From NCBI GenBank assembly GCA_029058705.1, contig JAIDXA010000175.1:1-5421 (forward strand): a stretch of DNA of 5,421 nt, read 5' to 3'. Source of the stretch: Paramuribaculum sp. GTDB lineage: Bacteria > Bacteroidota > Bacteroidia > Bacteroidales > Muribaculaceae. The notes under the pieces were generated by a model that saw only the letters and a program-made list of their open reading frames with translations, ran no database searches and was not told the DNA's origin. Within the stretch, counting starts at the first letter, position 1. Each line of letters starts with the position of its first letter. This document shows positions 1 to 5,223 of this stretch, in pieces. The position numbers and the translations under genes are program-made.

Positions 1-40
1 GAGTCCGGTACAATACCGAACTCTTTCTCAAATCGGATAG
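1..40 (+). CDS. IS3-family transposase (OrfB), C-terminal end only
   Basis: Only the last 12 residues are inside the window; the gene enters from the left edge in the frame that starts at base 2 and stops with TAG at 38-40. The residues read SPVQYRTLSQIG. An ending of the type SP-x-x-YR followed by a short tail is characteristic of IS3-family DDE transposases of the IS150-like kind (known family pattern). The reading is supported by the IS3-type terminal repeat that follows 10 bases later. The catalytic DDE core is outside the window, so intactness cannot be judged. Confidence 0.6.
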   Translation, partial: SPVQYRTLSQIG

Positions 41-69
41 TTAATAACCCGTCCAACTTTTTGGGGTCA
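1..69 (+). mobile_element. Right end of an IS3-family insertion sequence
   Basis: After the transposase stop, the stretch 51-69 (GTCCAACTTTTTGGGGTCA) reads on the other strand as TGACCCCAAAAAGTTGGAC. This is the terminal-repeat style of many IS3-family elements, which begin TG and end CA. The element should therefore end at A69, with the target duplication (3-5 bp in this family) starting at C70. The left end and the matching duplication lie outside the window. It has landed about 170 bp downstream of tpiA. Confidence 0.6.
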
Positions 70-70
70 C

Positions 71-175
71 TTCAAAAAAAGAAAACGGCATGCCGAAACC
101 ATAGAATTCGACAAACCGTTTTTCTTTATAATGGACAACAAGAGCGGTCAGACACAATAATAACACTACAGCCAC
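71..175 (-). pseudogene. Possible remnant of a small membrane protein cut by the IS3 element
   Basis: Reading the minus strand from a GTG at 173-175 gives a hydrophobic stretch (AVVLLLCLTALVV) followed by a basic and aromatic segment (HYKEKRFVEFYGFGMPFSFF). The frame then runs into the IS3 terminus at 69-70 and stops at 41-43. No ATG is available, and the same frame has a TGA just upstream (near 184) preceded by more protein-like codons. If real, it is a gene with a damaged start and a 3' end removed by the insertion. The order membrane helix then basic residues is plausible for a small inner-membrane protein, but no family is recognised. The stretch overlaps the terminator-like structure at 74-124, so much of it may simply be the tpiA 3' untranslated region. 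Confidence 0.25.
74..124 (-). terminator. Candidate intrinsic terminator downstream of tpiA
   Basis: On the minus strand GAAAAACGG (124-116) can pair with CCGTTTTC (88-81), an eight-pair stem with one bulged A, followed directly by seven T residues (80-74). The loop is long (27 nt) but contains an inner CGAA/TTCG pairing. It lies about 120-170 nt after the tpiA stop and would end the DUF1599-DoxX-tpiA transcript. The long loop and weak A-T stem make it only moderately convincing. Confidence 0.35.
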
Positions 176-241
176 ACTCAGCTGTCACGGCAGCAGCACT
201 ATTGCTCTTGCGACCGGAGTCAAGTCACCTATATAGTTTTT

Positions 242-1000
242 TTACTCAAATGCAGTAACGATACCCATGAATGACTCTGCGTCAAGCGATGCACCGCCGA
301 TCAGACCACCATCAACATTGGGTTTCGCAAAAAGAGCCTTGGCGTTAGACGGCTTGCAGCTGCCGCCATAGAGAATCGAAGTGTTGTCAGCCACTTCCTT
401 GCCATATTTCTTTTCGATCACCTCGCGGATAAATGCATGCATTTCTTCTGCCTGATCATCGGTTGCAGTTTTGCCGGTGCCGATAGCCCATACGGGTTCG
501 TAAGCGAGAATTATCTTTGAGAAATCTTCAGCCGAAAGTTCGAAGAGAGCTTCTTCAACCTGTGCTTTTACAACATCGAAGTACGAACCGTCTTCGCGCT
601 GTTCGAGAACTTCACCGATACAGAAAATCGGAGTAAGATTATTTTCAAGAGCAAGTTTAACCTTTTCTTTAAGAGTCTCTGAAGTTTCACCATAATACTG
701 ACGACGTTCGCTGTGGCCAAGGATCACATAGTTGGCCCCGGTCGAAGCCACCATAGGAGCGGACACCTCACCGGTATATGCGCCCGAACGATGGTCTGCG
801 CAGTTTTCTGCACCAAGTCCGAGTTTGTTCTTGTCAATAACTTCATTGACAGAAGCAAGATGAGTAAAGGGAACGCCGATAACCACGTCACATTTCGCAT
901 CTACGTTTTTAAGCGCTTCGTTGACAGCTTTTGCAAGAGCAATACCTTCGGGCAGGGTGGTGTTCATCTTCCAGTTGCCTGCAACAATGTTTTTTCTCAT
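242..1000 (-). CDS. tpiA: Triose-phosphate isomerase
   Basis: Cytoplasmic glycolytic and gluconeogenic enzyme interconverting dihydroxyacetone phosphate and glyceraldehyde 3-phosphate. The 252-residue product is the normal length for this TIM-barrel family. The motifs are complete: substrate-binding N9 and K11 in the GNWKMN motif near the N-terminus, catalytic H96 in LGHSERR (95-100), catalytic base E168 in AYEPVWAIGTG (166-176, including the mobile loop 6), YGGS at 211-214 and the phosphate-binding GGLIGGASL at 231-239. The frame is open further upstream, to 1042, but the start at 1000 is preferred: it places GNWKMN at its usual distance from the N-terminus, has an A-rich AAAAGAA just upstream and leaves a 38-nt gap to the preceding gene. 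It is the last visible gene of the operon. Function is assigned from family motifs and looks intact. Confidence 0.97.
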   Translation of the reverse strand: MRKNIVAGNWKMNTTLPEGIALAKAVNEALKNVDAKCDVVIGVPFTHLASVNEVIDKNKLGLGAENCADHRSGAYTGEVSAPMVASTGANYVILGHSERRQYYGETSETLKEKVKLALENNLTPIFCIGEVLEQREDGSYFDVVKAQVEEALFELSAEDFSKIILAYEPVWAIGTGKTATDDQAEEMHAFIREVIEKKYGKEVADNTSILYGGSCKPSNAKALFAKPNVDGGLIGGASLDAESFMGIVTAFE

Positions 1001-1038
1001 TTCTTTTGATGATATATTTAATATAATAATCTTTATTT

Positions 1039-2454
1039 TCAATCAGCCCGACCGCCGGCATCCTTATCCTTTCCATCAGCCTGCTTGACTTCACAAGACG
1101 ATGACAAGCCATTGGAACTCGCCTGATCACATGATTGTTTTTGCAAATTTACATATTTATTTTCAGCTTCGCCACCTTTTTTGCTGATAAAAATCACACA
1201 AAAAAACTTATCGGCCACCAACAGCACCAAAAGCGCTATTGTTAACCACACGACGCTCCAGCGCAACAGATCTGAACCCGCCGGCGCAAGATCAAGAAGC
1301 GCCTGTCGGGGATTTTCAGATCGCACAAGACGCTCGACATCAATCGATCCCATATTACGCTTCCACCTCACCACACCATCTTCGAGCAAGACAAGCGACA
1401 CGACTCCACGCGACAGCTCTTTCAACACAGTTCCCTCAGCACGATATATCGGAAACTCTGCCATCGAAAAATCCTGCCACCCCTTGATCGAATCAAGCGG
1501 GATATCCGTCAGCTCCACGAGCGAACCATCAAAGCCCGCCACCATTTCGAACAGCTCGTTGATGAAAGATGTATAATAAAGGTCTGCCCGTTCCGGTTCT
1601 GGCACAACTACAATAAGCTCCAGCCCCTCTCCGGATATGACATCTTCAGTAACATCCTCACCATCAGCGTCCATTACCGACAGATCAGTCATCTCTTGGC
1701 CATTATCAGCCGAAACGCCCCCTATAATTTCACGATCAACAAATGTCCAGGTCGAATCCGGCAGCGAATCTGCCGTATAACGCCGCTGAACACCACCCTT
1801 CTCATAGATGAACTCAAACTCTGCGTCATCTTCTCCTGGACCACCGCGTTCTGCAAGTTTACTCCCGACCGGAAACGACCGGAAATCAACCATTGGCTGC
1901 ACATTATAGCCATATAGCTCGACAAAAGTGATGAACACAAAGCAAGCCACTCCGCATAGCCATTGACTATATGGATGATATAGACATTTCACTCGGCGAT
2001 TATAACGGGCGAGAAACAGCAAAACCGCCGTAATCAATACATTCTTTGCAAAAGTCGCACCATTACCGATGACCATGAAATCGCCGAAACACCCGCAATC
2101 CGACACCGGATCCTCCAACCAGACATAGAATGTCAGCGGCAACATCACGGCCATCATGGCAAGCAAGCCCCACACGGCCGTGCGTCTGAAACAGCCAAAT
2201 GCGACCATCGCACCCAAAACAAATTCGGCCGAACTGAGAGCCATGGCGCCCAGCACCGAAAGCGAGTTTGGAACCGAAATGTCCCAAACCGTGAAATAGT
2301 CTCCGAATTTGAACACCACACCCCATATGTCAATGGCCTTCACAAGCCCCGACATAATAAAGAGCGCACCTATGGCAAGCCTGAAAATCCAGACCGTCGG
2401 CGGAATCCATTTTCCTCCGCCACCCTCTCTTTTCAATTGCTTCCGGGCTTTCAC
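1039..2454 (-). CDS. DoxX-like integral membrane protein (BT_3928-type), operon partner of tpiA
   Basis: A 471-residue protein with an N-terminal four-to-five-helix DoxX/MauE-like region: hydrophobic segments near 21-40, 64-86, 91-112, 135-150 and 163-180. The stretch DPVSDCGCFGDF (115-126) carries the paired-cysteine CGCFG signature of this membrane family. A soluble region (about 190-395) follows; it is rich in acidic residues and contains alternating strand-like segments (LELIVVVPEPE at 278-288, VVSLVLLEDGVVRW at 351-364), probably extracytoplasmic and possibly thioredoxin-like. Then come a last helix (398-420) and a hydrophilic tail to 471. The start is GTG at 2452-2454, overlapping the upstream stop as GTGA, which suggests translational coupling. 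Genes of this type habitually sit between a DUF1599 gene and tpiA in Bacteroidetes. The biochemical role is unknown; membrane redox or quinone-related chemistry is only an inference from DoxX/MauE relatives. Confidence 0.85.
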   Translation of the reverse strand: MKARKQLKREGGGGKWIPPTVWIFRLAIGALFIMSGLVKAIDIWGVVFKFGDYFTVWDISVPNSLSVLGAMALSSAEFVLGAMVAFGCFRRTAVWGLLAMMAVMLPLTFYVWLEDPVSDCGCFGDFMVIGNGATFAKNVLITAVLLFLARYNRRVKCLYHPYSQWLCGVACFVFITFVELYGYNVQPMVDFRSFPVGSKLAERGGPGEDDAEFEFIYEKGGVQRRYTADSLPDSTWTFVDREIIGGVSADNGQEMTDLSVMDADGEDVTEDVISGEGLELIVVVPEPERADLYYTSFINELFEMVAGFDGSLVELTDIPLDSIKGWQDFSMAEFPIYRAEGTVLKELSRGVVSLVLLEDGVVRWKRNMGSIDVERLVRSENPRQALLDLAPAGSDLLRWSVVWLTIALLVLLVADKFFCVIFISKKGGEAENKYVNLQKQSCDQASSNGLSSSCEVKQADGKDKDAGGRAD

Positions 2455-2987
2455 TCTGTCAGTTTTATGATACCGAAAACAGCGTAATTGATCATATCCA
2501 TGTAGTTGGCGTCAATCCCCTCTGAAACAAGCGTCTTTCCGTCATTATCCTCAATCTGTTTCGTACGCTGCACCTTTGTCAGGATAAAATCCGTATAGCT
2601 GGGCGTCCTCATCCAGCGCCACGCTTCGTCATAGTCATGATTCTTTGCAAGCATAAGCGTCTTGGACTCCGCCGCAAAACGATCATAAAGCTCCATCGCG
2701 CGGGAGACATCGATATCCACTTCGTCAACATAGCCCTCCTGAAGCTGGATCAGACCGATCAGTCCGTAATTGACAATCGCCTTAAGTTCAGGCAGAATGC
2801 CCTCGTCGACCATAGCATCGCCCTTTGTCTCAAGCGTTCGGATCCGTTTTGCCTTAATAAAAATCTGATCCGTGATCGACGATGGCCTCATAATGCGCCA
2901 TGAAGCACCATAATCCAGGAGTTTCTTCTCAAAAATGTCGCGACAGCCCTTAAGCGCGAGATCAAACTGGGTTTCAGTATCTATCAT
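2451..2987 (-). CDS. DUF1599 domain protein with internal duplication
   Basis: A 178-residue soluble protein made of two diverged copies of one unit of about 60 residues, near 22-82 and 115-176. Matching landmarks are DYGASWRIMRPSSITDQI against DYDEAWRWMRTPSYTDFI, the basic KAKRIRTLE against KVQRTKQIE, and IVNYGLIGLIQL against MINYAVFGIIKL. This pattern (DY-x3-W-R-x-MR ... NY-x-x-GLI) is typical of DUF1599 proteins of Bacteroidetes, here at their usual length. No signal peptide or membrane helix is visible. It is the first gene of the operon. The ATG at 2985-2987 follows an A-rich AAAAAA tract, and its stop overlaps the GTG start of the DoxX-like gene by 4 bases. The family's activity is not established; a link to nucleotide metabolism has been suggested for related domains, but nothing in this sequence proves it. 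Confidence 0.85.
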   Translation of the reverse strand: MIDTETQFDLALKGCRDIFEKKLLDYGASWRIMRPSSITDQIFIKAKRIRTLETKGDAMVDEGILPELKAIVNYGLIGLIQLQEGYVDEVDIDVSRAMELYDRFAAESKTLMLAKNHDYDEAWRWMRTPSYTDFILTKVQRTKQIEDNDGKTLVSEGIDANYMDMINYAVFGIIKLTE

Positions 2988-3021
2988 TTTTTTGACTATC
3001 TGTTTTTATCAATCCATTAAA

Positions 3022-3069
3022 GAATCGGCCGCAAGCTCCTCCGACTCAGGTAGCCGGACTAAGGCCACC
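3022..3069 (-). promoter_or_regulatory. Two adjacent hairpins in the leader of the DUF1599-DoxX-tpiA mRNA
   Basis: In the minus-strand transcript GGTGGCC (3069-3063) pairs with GGCTACC (3055-3049) around a 7-nt loop. One base later GAGTCGG (3047-3041) pairs with CCGATTC (3028-3022) around a 12-nt loop. Each 7-bp stem contains one G-U pair that would be an A-C mismatch in RNA from the other strand, consistent with a minus-strand RNA. The pair lies between the promoter at 3105-3135 and the start codon at 2987. A regulatory or mRNA-stabilising leader is inferred; no known riboswitch class is recognised. Confidence 0.35.
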
Positions 3070-3104
3070 CCATTACATCGCGGAATCCAGTCGACCGTCA
3101 GACG

Positions 3105-3135
3105 CAAAATTAACAAATTTTTCTGTCATATCAAA
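3105..3135 (-). promoter_or_regulatory. Bacteroidetes-type promoter of the DUF1599-DoxX-tpiA operon
   Basis: On the minus strand TTTG (3135-3132) is followed after 19 nt by TAATTTTG (3112-3105), matching the Bacteroidetes sigma-ABfr consensus TTTG / TAnnTTTG with normal spacing. Transcription would begin around 3098, giving a leader of about 110 nt before the DUF1599 start codon. Confidence 0.6.
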
Positions 3136-3186
3136 AGGAGACCATCTCTACCATCGATCCGACAGCAATCCCGCCCGTCAACTACC

Positions 3187-3220
3187 AAAAGACGCATGGC
3201 TATTTATGAAACCACGCGTC
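3187..3220 (-). terminator. Intrinsic terminator after the 57-residue membrane protein gene
   Basis: On the minus strand GACGCGTGG (3220-3212) pairs with CCATGCGTC (3199-3191), nine pairs including one G-U, around a 12-nt loop, and is followed by TTTT (3190-3187). It begins 34 nt after the stop at 3254. Read on the plus strand the same hairpin has one mismatch and is followed by a T tract at 3227-3232, so it might work in both directions. It separates this gene from the operon promoter just downstream. Confidence 0.55.
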
Positions 3221-3253
3221 CCTCTGTTTTTTCAGAATCCAATCGGATCACAC

Positions 3254-3427
3254 CTACTTGACACTTTTGTTGACATATGCCACACAAAGAATGATAAAGG
3301 CCACCAGTGCAAGTCCGGCGCTGATCGAAACATACACCAGTGTATTTCCGGTAGTAAACGCAGTTGCGACAAGGAAACCTGCAGCTATAAAAGCAAACAC
3401 AAAAGCTAAGAACAGTACGAGTTTCAT
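3254..3427 (-). CDS. Small two-helix membrane protein, 57 residues
   Basis: The open frame runs from ATG at 3425-3427 to TAG at 3254-3256. The product begins MKLVLFLAFVFAFIAAGFLV, a first hydrophobic helix (about 3-24), followed by a short polar turn (TTGNT at 25-29), a second helix (about 31-52) and a short basic end (YVNKSVK). The two hydrophobic segments, the balanced length and the flanking signals argue that it is real: a TAAGTTTG -7 box about 60 nt upstream and a terminator 34 nt downstream. It stands as its own transcription unit in the same direction as the DUF1599 operon. The function is unknown; it would sit in the inner membrane as a hairpin. The first helix could also be read as an uncleaved signal anchor. 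Confidence 0.65.
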   Translation of the reverse strand: MKLVLFLAFVFAFIAAGFLVATAFTTGNTLVYVSISAGLALVAFIILCVAYVNKSVK

Positions 3428-3489
3428 AATTGAAGAGAATTTAGGAGATTATTGTTTCTCTTTAAACACTCCCCCATCCCATATAGATG

Positions 3490-3497
3490 CAAACTTA
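3490..3497 (-). promoter_or_regulatory. -7 box of a promoter for the 57-residue membrane protein
   Basis: TAAGTTTG on the minus strand (3497-3490) matches TAnnTTTG exactly. It lies 62 nt upstream of the start codon at 3427, giving a leader of about 55 nt. No clear TTTG or TTG is seen 19-20 nt further upstream, so the promoter may be weak or depend on an activator. The small inverted repeat TTGACC/GGTCAA at 3549-3565 lies about 50-65 nt further upstream and could be a binding site. Confidence 0.4.
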
Positions 3498-3666
3498 AAC
3501 CTTTTTTAACACCGCCCACCAGATCTCTCTAATCCCCTTGAATCCCCCTTGACCCGTACGGTCAATCTGATACAGTAATCAGCCCTTTAAACACCTGCTC
3601 AAACGTAAACGGCTACACCATCTTTCGTACTCAACGCATCCGCAGGAGCATTACAATTTTTGAGGA

Positions 3667-3727
3667 CTTTCTGAAGATATTTTCGGTCACGAAGTCTACA
3701 TCGCGACCGAAAAATATCTTCAGAAAG
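3667..3727. repeat. Long near-perfect inverted repeat (stem-loop) after the broken lipoprotein gene
   Basis: The 22-base arm 3667-3688 (CTTTCTGAAGATATTTTCGG then TC) is matched by the 23-base arm 3705-3727 with a single extra base in the T/A run. The loop is 16 nt (3689-3704). Three more pairs (AGG 3664-3666 with CCT 3729-3731) extend the stem after a bulge. A second, smaller hairpin, AAAG(G)CTC / GAGCTTT at 3724-3744 on the minus strand, starts at the stop codon of the lipoprotein fragment and overlaps the right arm. Neither is followed by a T tract, so this is not a textbook terminator. mRNA end protection, rho-assisted termination or a mobile-element relic are possible. Confidence 0.6.
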
Positions 3728-3743
3728 CTCCGAAAAGAGCCTT

Positions 3744-4040
3744 TTAGAGGAAAAATGGTATCTCATAGAAAACACCGTCGCTTTCATAATAAGGCTGTAT
3801 ACACAGTCTGCCTTTTCCCGGTGGGTAGAAATGGTATGTAGCTCCGAGGACATAACATTCAGCGTCCGGATCTCTTTCCATTTGAAAAAGAATGTCGTTT
3901 TCTTCAATATACAACGGAGAATCATATAGCCCAAGGTACTCAACATACTCCCAACTGGATCTTGCCTTGGTCTCTTTGTTGAAGAAGCTGAGGCCGTGAC
4001 CTTTGAGACGCTGGGATTTTTTTTTAAAGTAAGCTACTAA
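3744..4040 (-). pseudogene. 3' fragment of the lipoprotein gene split by the MITE
   Basis: This is an open frame without its own start. It begins at the TTA of the target duplication (4040-4038), runs 98 codons and stops with TAA at 3744-3746. The reading has strong coding character (VAYFKKKSQRLKGHG near the beginning; YVEYLGLYDSPLYIEE, FQMERDPDAECYVLGA, YHFYPPGKGRLCIQPYYES and the end FYEIPFFL). Upstream in frame only MITE sequence is found, without an ATG, up to a TAA inside the element. Its first codon is the exact continuation of the lipoprotein fragment at 4228-4755, so the two are halves of one gene (274 residues when rejoined). It is probably not translated now. A 115-codon frame (3599-3946) overlaps it but is poorer as protein. 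Confidence 0.75.
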
Positions 4041-4224
4041 GAAACTGTTTAAATTTAGTTGTGGGATTAATTGAGAGGATTTTATGAGGTGTTTTTACGA
4101 GTTGAAGAGGGAGTATGGCGGGCTATGTGACCGATGAGACTCGGTGAAAACAACCATAAAAGACCTCAATGAACCCACAAGAATGATTTATAACATTTTT
4201 TTCGTAGTAAATTTAAACAGTTTC
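4041..4224 (+). mobile_element. MITE copy 1, 184 bp, inserted in the lipoprotein gene
   Basis: Ends are perfect 17-bp inverted repeats (GAAACTGTTTAAATTTA at 4041-4057 and its complement at 4208-4224), flanked by TAA on both sides (4038-4040, 4225-4227) with an outer C and G, so the target was CTAAG. Inside, 4059-4102 and 4139-4180 form a second imperfect inverted repeat starting TTGTGGG, so most of the element can fold on itself. Bases 4181-4207 form an unpaired A/T-rich bulge near the right end only. It has no transposase or open frame, so mobility must come from a related autonomous element. TNA duplications of 3 bp fit IS5-superfamily groups. It is 97.8 percent identical to copy 2 (differences at 4076, 4114, 4117 and 4171). 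Confidence 0.85.
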
Positions 4225-4755
4225 TAAGTGAAAATTATCGAGTTGCTCTCCTGAATAGGTTGGACCTCCATCTATATGGAGGTCGTTGCCATACTCGGGC
4301 TTCATGGGAATGGGATCGACAGAGCCGTCGGGATGTTCATAAAACAGGTTGACGACAAAATCCTCGCGGCTCTTTAAATCCTTTGTGAAATCGTACATCA
4401 GAAATTCAGATCCATCATTAGGATTAAGTCCGAAAATCCGGTCGCGCTCAACCCTTATGCATATGTTTGTCCTTTCTCCGTTTCTCAGCATGCGCAGATA
4501 AGATTTCCCATTGATCTTTTCCGCAGTCATTTTTAATGTATCTCCTCTTATAAACGTAGTGCCGGAAGCCCATACCGCCCGAGCATCTTCAATAAGCGGA
4601 AAGGTGTATGGCTTTGACAGATCTACATCCGGCTCATCGTTACAGCCCGCAAACGCCATAATACACATCAACATTATCACTCCCATGAAAGCGGAATGAC
4701 TCTTCGCAACCAGCTTGCAAAAGCTATAAATTTCGTATTTCATATTAAAAAACAT
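4213..4755 (-). pseudogene. Lipoprotein gene, 5' part, cut off by MITE copy 1
   Basis: The frame starts at ATG 4753-4755, overlapping the stop of the upstream small gene as TAATG; a second in-frame ATG is at 4741-4743. The N-terminus has lysines, then a hydrophobic core (FMGVIMLMCIMAFAG, 23-37) and a lipobox FAGC with C38. It is followed by acidic NDEPDVD, as in surface-exposed Bacteroidetes lipoproteins. The mature part carries GDT (71-73), INGKSY (81-86), IRVERDRIF (100-108) and SEFLMYDF (116-123), a pattern seen in many unnamed Bacteroidales secreted proteins whose role is unknown. Native sequence ends at H176; the last codons L-E-T-V-stop come from the target duplication and the MITE end. 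The remaining 98 codons are on the far side of the element (3744-4040). A truncated 180-residue lipoprotein might still be made. Confidence 0.75.
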
Positions 4756-4954
4756 TAATTAATCGATTGAATAATAAGTTCCGAACCTTTTTCGCATTTG
4801 ACTGCATTTTTTATTGTCAGTTTGCCACTATAATGCAACTGGAGCTTGGCTTCCGGTACGTCCGGATCTACTCTTAGATAACGATTTCTGATAAGGCTGG
4901 GAGGGGTGTTGAGAACAATGTCAGCAACAGCCATAGGATCGGATAGTGTTTCAT
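4755..4954 (-). pseudogene. Small secreted-type protein gene with signal peptide and body in different frames
   Basis: Two overlapping readings exist. From ATG 4952-4954 the first 20 codons form a convincing signal peptide (MKHYPILWLLLTLFSTPLPA), but this frame stops at 4874-4876 after 26 residues. The next frame holds the body: it can start at ATG 4932-4934 (MAVADIV...) and runs 59 residues to TAA at 4755-4757, with YLRVDPDVPEAKLQLHYSG and GKLTIKNAVKCEKGSELIIQ, a strand-rich pattern like that of Bacteroidetes cell-surface proteins. Adding one base around 4880-4905 (for example in the CCCCTCCC run) would join signal peptide and body into one protein of about 66 residues. A promoter at 5004-5035 and the one-base overlap with the lipoprotein start support a two-gene operon. 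The alternative is an intact 59-residue protein without a signal peptide. Confidence 0.45.
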
Positions 4955-5003
4955 GGTTTATAGGTTTTAGTGAAAATGAATAGTTGTTAACGCGTTATGT
5001 TCG

Positions 5004-5035
5004 CAAATATAGCATCTGGAATGACGATTTGCAAA
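5004..5035 (-). promoter_or_regulatory. Bacteroidetes-type promoter of the secreted protein/lipoprotein unit
   Basis: On the minus strand TTTG (5035-5032), a 20-nt spacer and TATATTTG (5011-5004) match the TTTG / TAnnTTTG consensus. Transcription would start near 4997, about 43 nt before the ATG at 4954. This placement favours the 4954 start (with signal peptide) over the later ATG at 4934. The plus-strand gene at 5089 diverges from the other side of this region; I found no equally good box for it. Confidence 0.6.
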
Positions 5036-5088
5036 CAAAAAGATAAAAAGCTTAACGATTAATCATTTTCAACTAAAAAACCACATCT

Positions 5089-5223
5089 ATGTGTAATGTG
5101 ATGTATACCAAACGTGTGTCGGTGCAGGTATATCAAGGCGAAGATGCAATCACGGCTTTTCAGCAGTCCATTCTTAGAAACTGTTTAAATTTAGTTGTGG
5201 GATTAATTGAGTGGATTTTATGA
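5089..5223 (+). pseudogene. 5' start of an unidentified plus-strand gene interrupted by MITE copy 2
   Basis: The frame opens with ATG at 5089-5091 (a second ATG is at 5101-5103). Native codons read MCNVMYTKRVSVQVYQGEDA and then ITAFQQSIL, 29 residues, up to the insertion at 5174-5176. After that the frame runs through the left end of the MITE and stops with TGA at 5221-5223, giving a 44-residue chimera. The native part has a balanced amino-acid content and codons like real coding sequence, but it is too short to assign a family. The rest of the gene, if still present, would lie to the right of the stacked elements, beyond the window. It is divergent from the secreted protein/lipoprotein unit. 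Confidence 0.4.

Larger units (their letters stand above)
3428..3743. other. Intergenic region of 316 bp with promoter, inverted repeats and possible gene debris
   Basis: Reading from right to left it holds the big inverted repeat 3667-3727, a stretch on the minus strand (about 3599-3711) with protein-like codons split over two frames, the small inverted repeat TTGACC-CGTAC-GGTCAA (3549-3565), a near-direct repeat AATCCCCTTG/AATCCCCCTTG (about 3531-3551), and the -7 box at 3490-3497. I see no intact gene here. Confidence 0.5.

Noticed and set aside
86..95. Perfect palindrome CGGCATGCCG as an operator or terminator stem.
   Set aside because: It can form only a 3-bp stem with a 4-nt loop; the wider pairing 81-88 with 116-124 explains the T tract better.
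61..258. Plus-strand frame of 65 codons after the IS3 end.
   Set aside because: It starts within the IS terminus and ends inside the tpiA 3' end, has low-complexity composition and no start signal.
1000..1042. Longer tpiA start at 1042.
   Set aside because: It would add 14 residues (MKIKIIILNISSKE) before the conserved start MRKNIVAGNWKMN and overlap the upstream stop; family length and motif position support 1000.
2063..2326. Several frames of 60-130 codons within the DoxX-like gene on both strands (for example 1181-1576, 1239-1487, 2063-2326).
   Set aside because: They are shadows of the 471-codon gene, without motifs or independent signals.
3599..3946. Open frame of 115 codons on the minus strand.
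   Set aside because: Its first two thirds overlap, in another frame, the 3' lipoprotein fragment, which has better protein character and joins in frame with the 5' part. The predicted sequence is rich in S, R, C and K with no recognisable motif.
4129..4152. CCGATGA...GAAA inside the MITE, resembling a hammerhead ribozyme core (CTGATGA ... GAAA).
   Set aside because: The core has C where U is required, the bases between the two motifs do not form a proper stem II, and no flanking stems I and III with a cleavage site are apparent.
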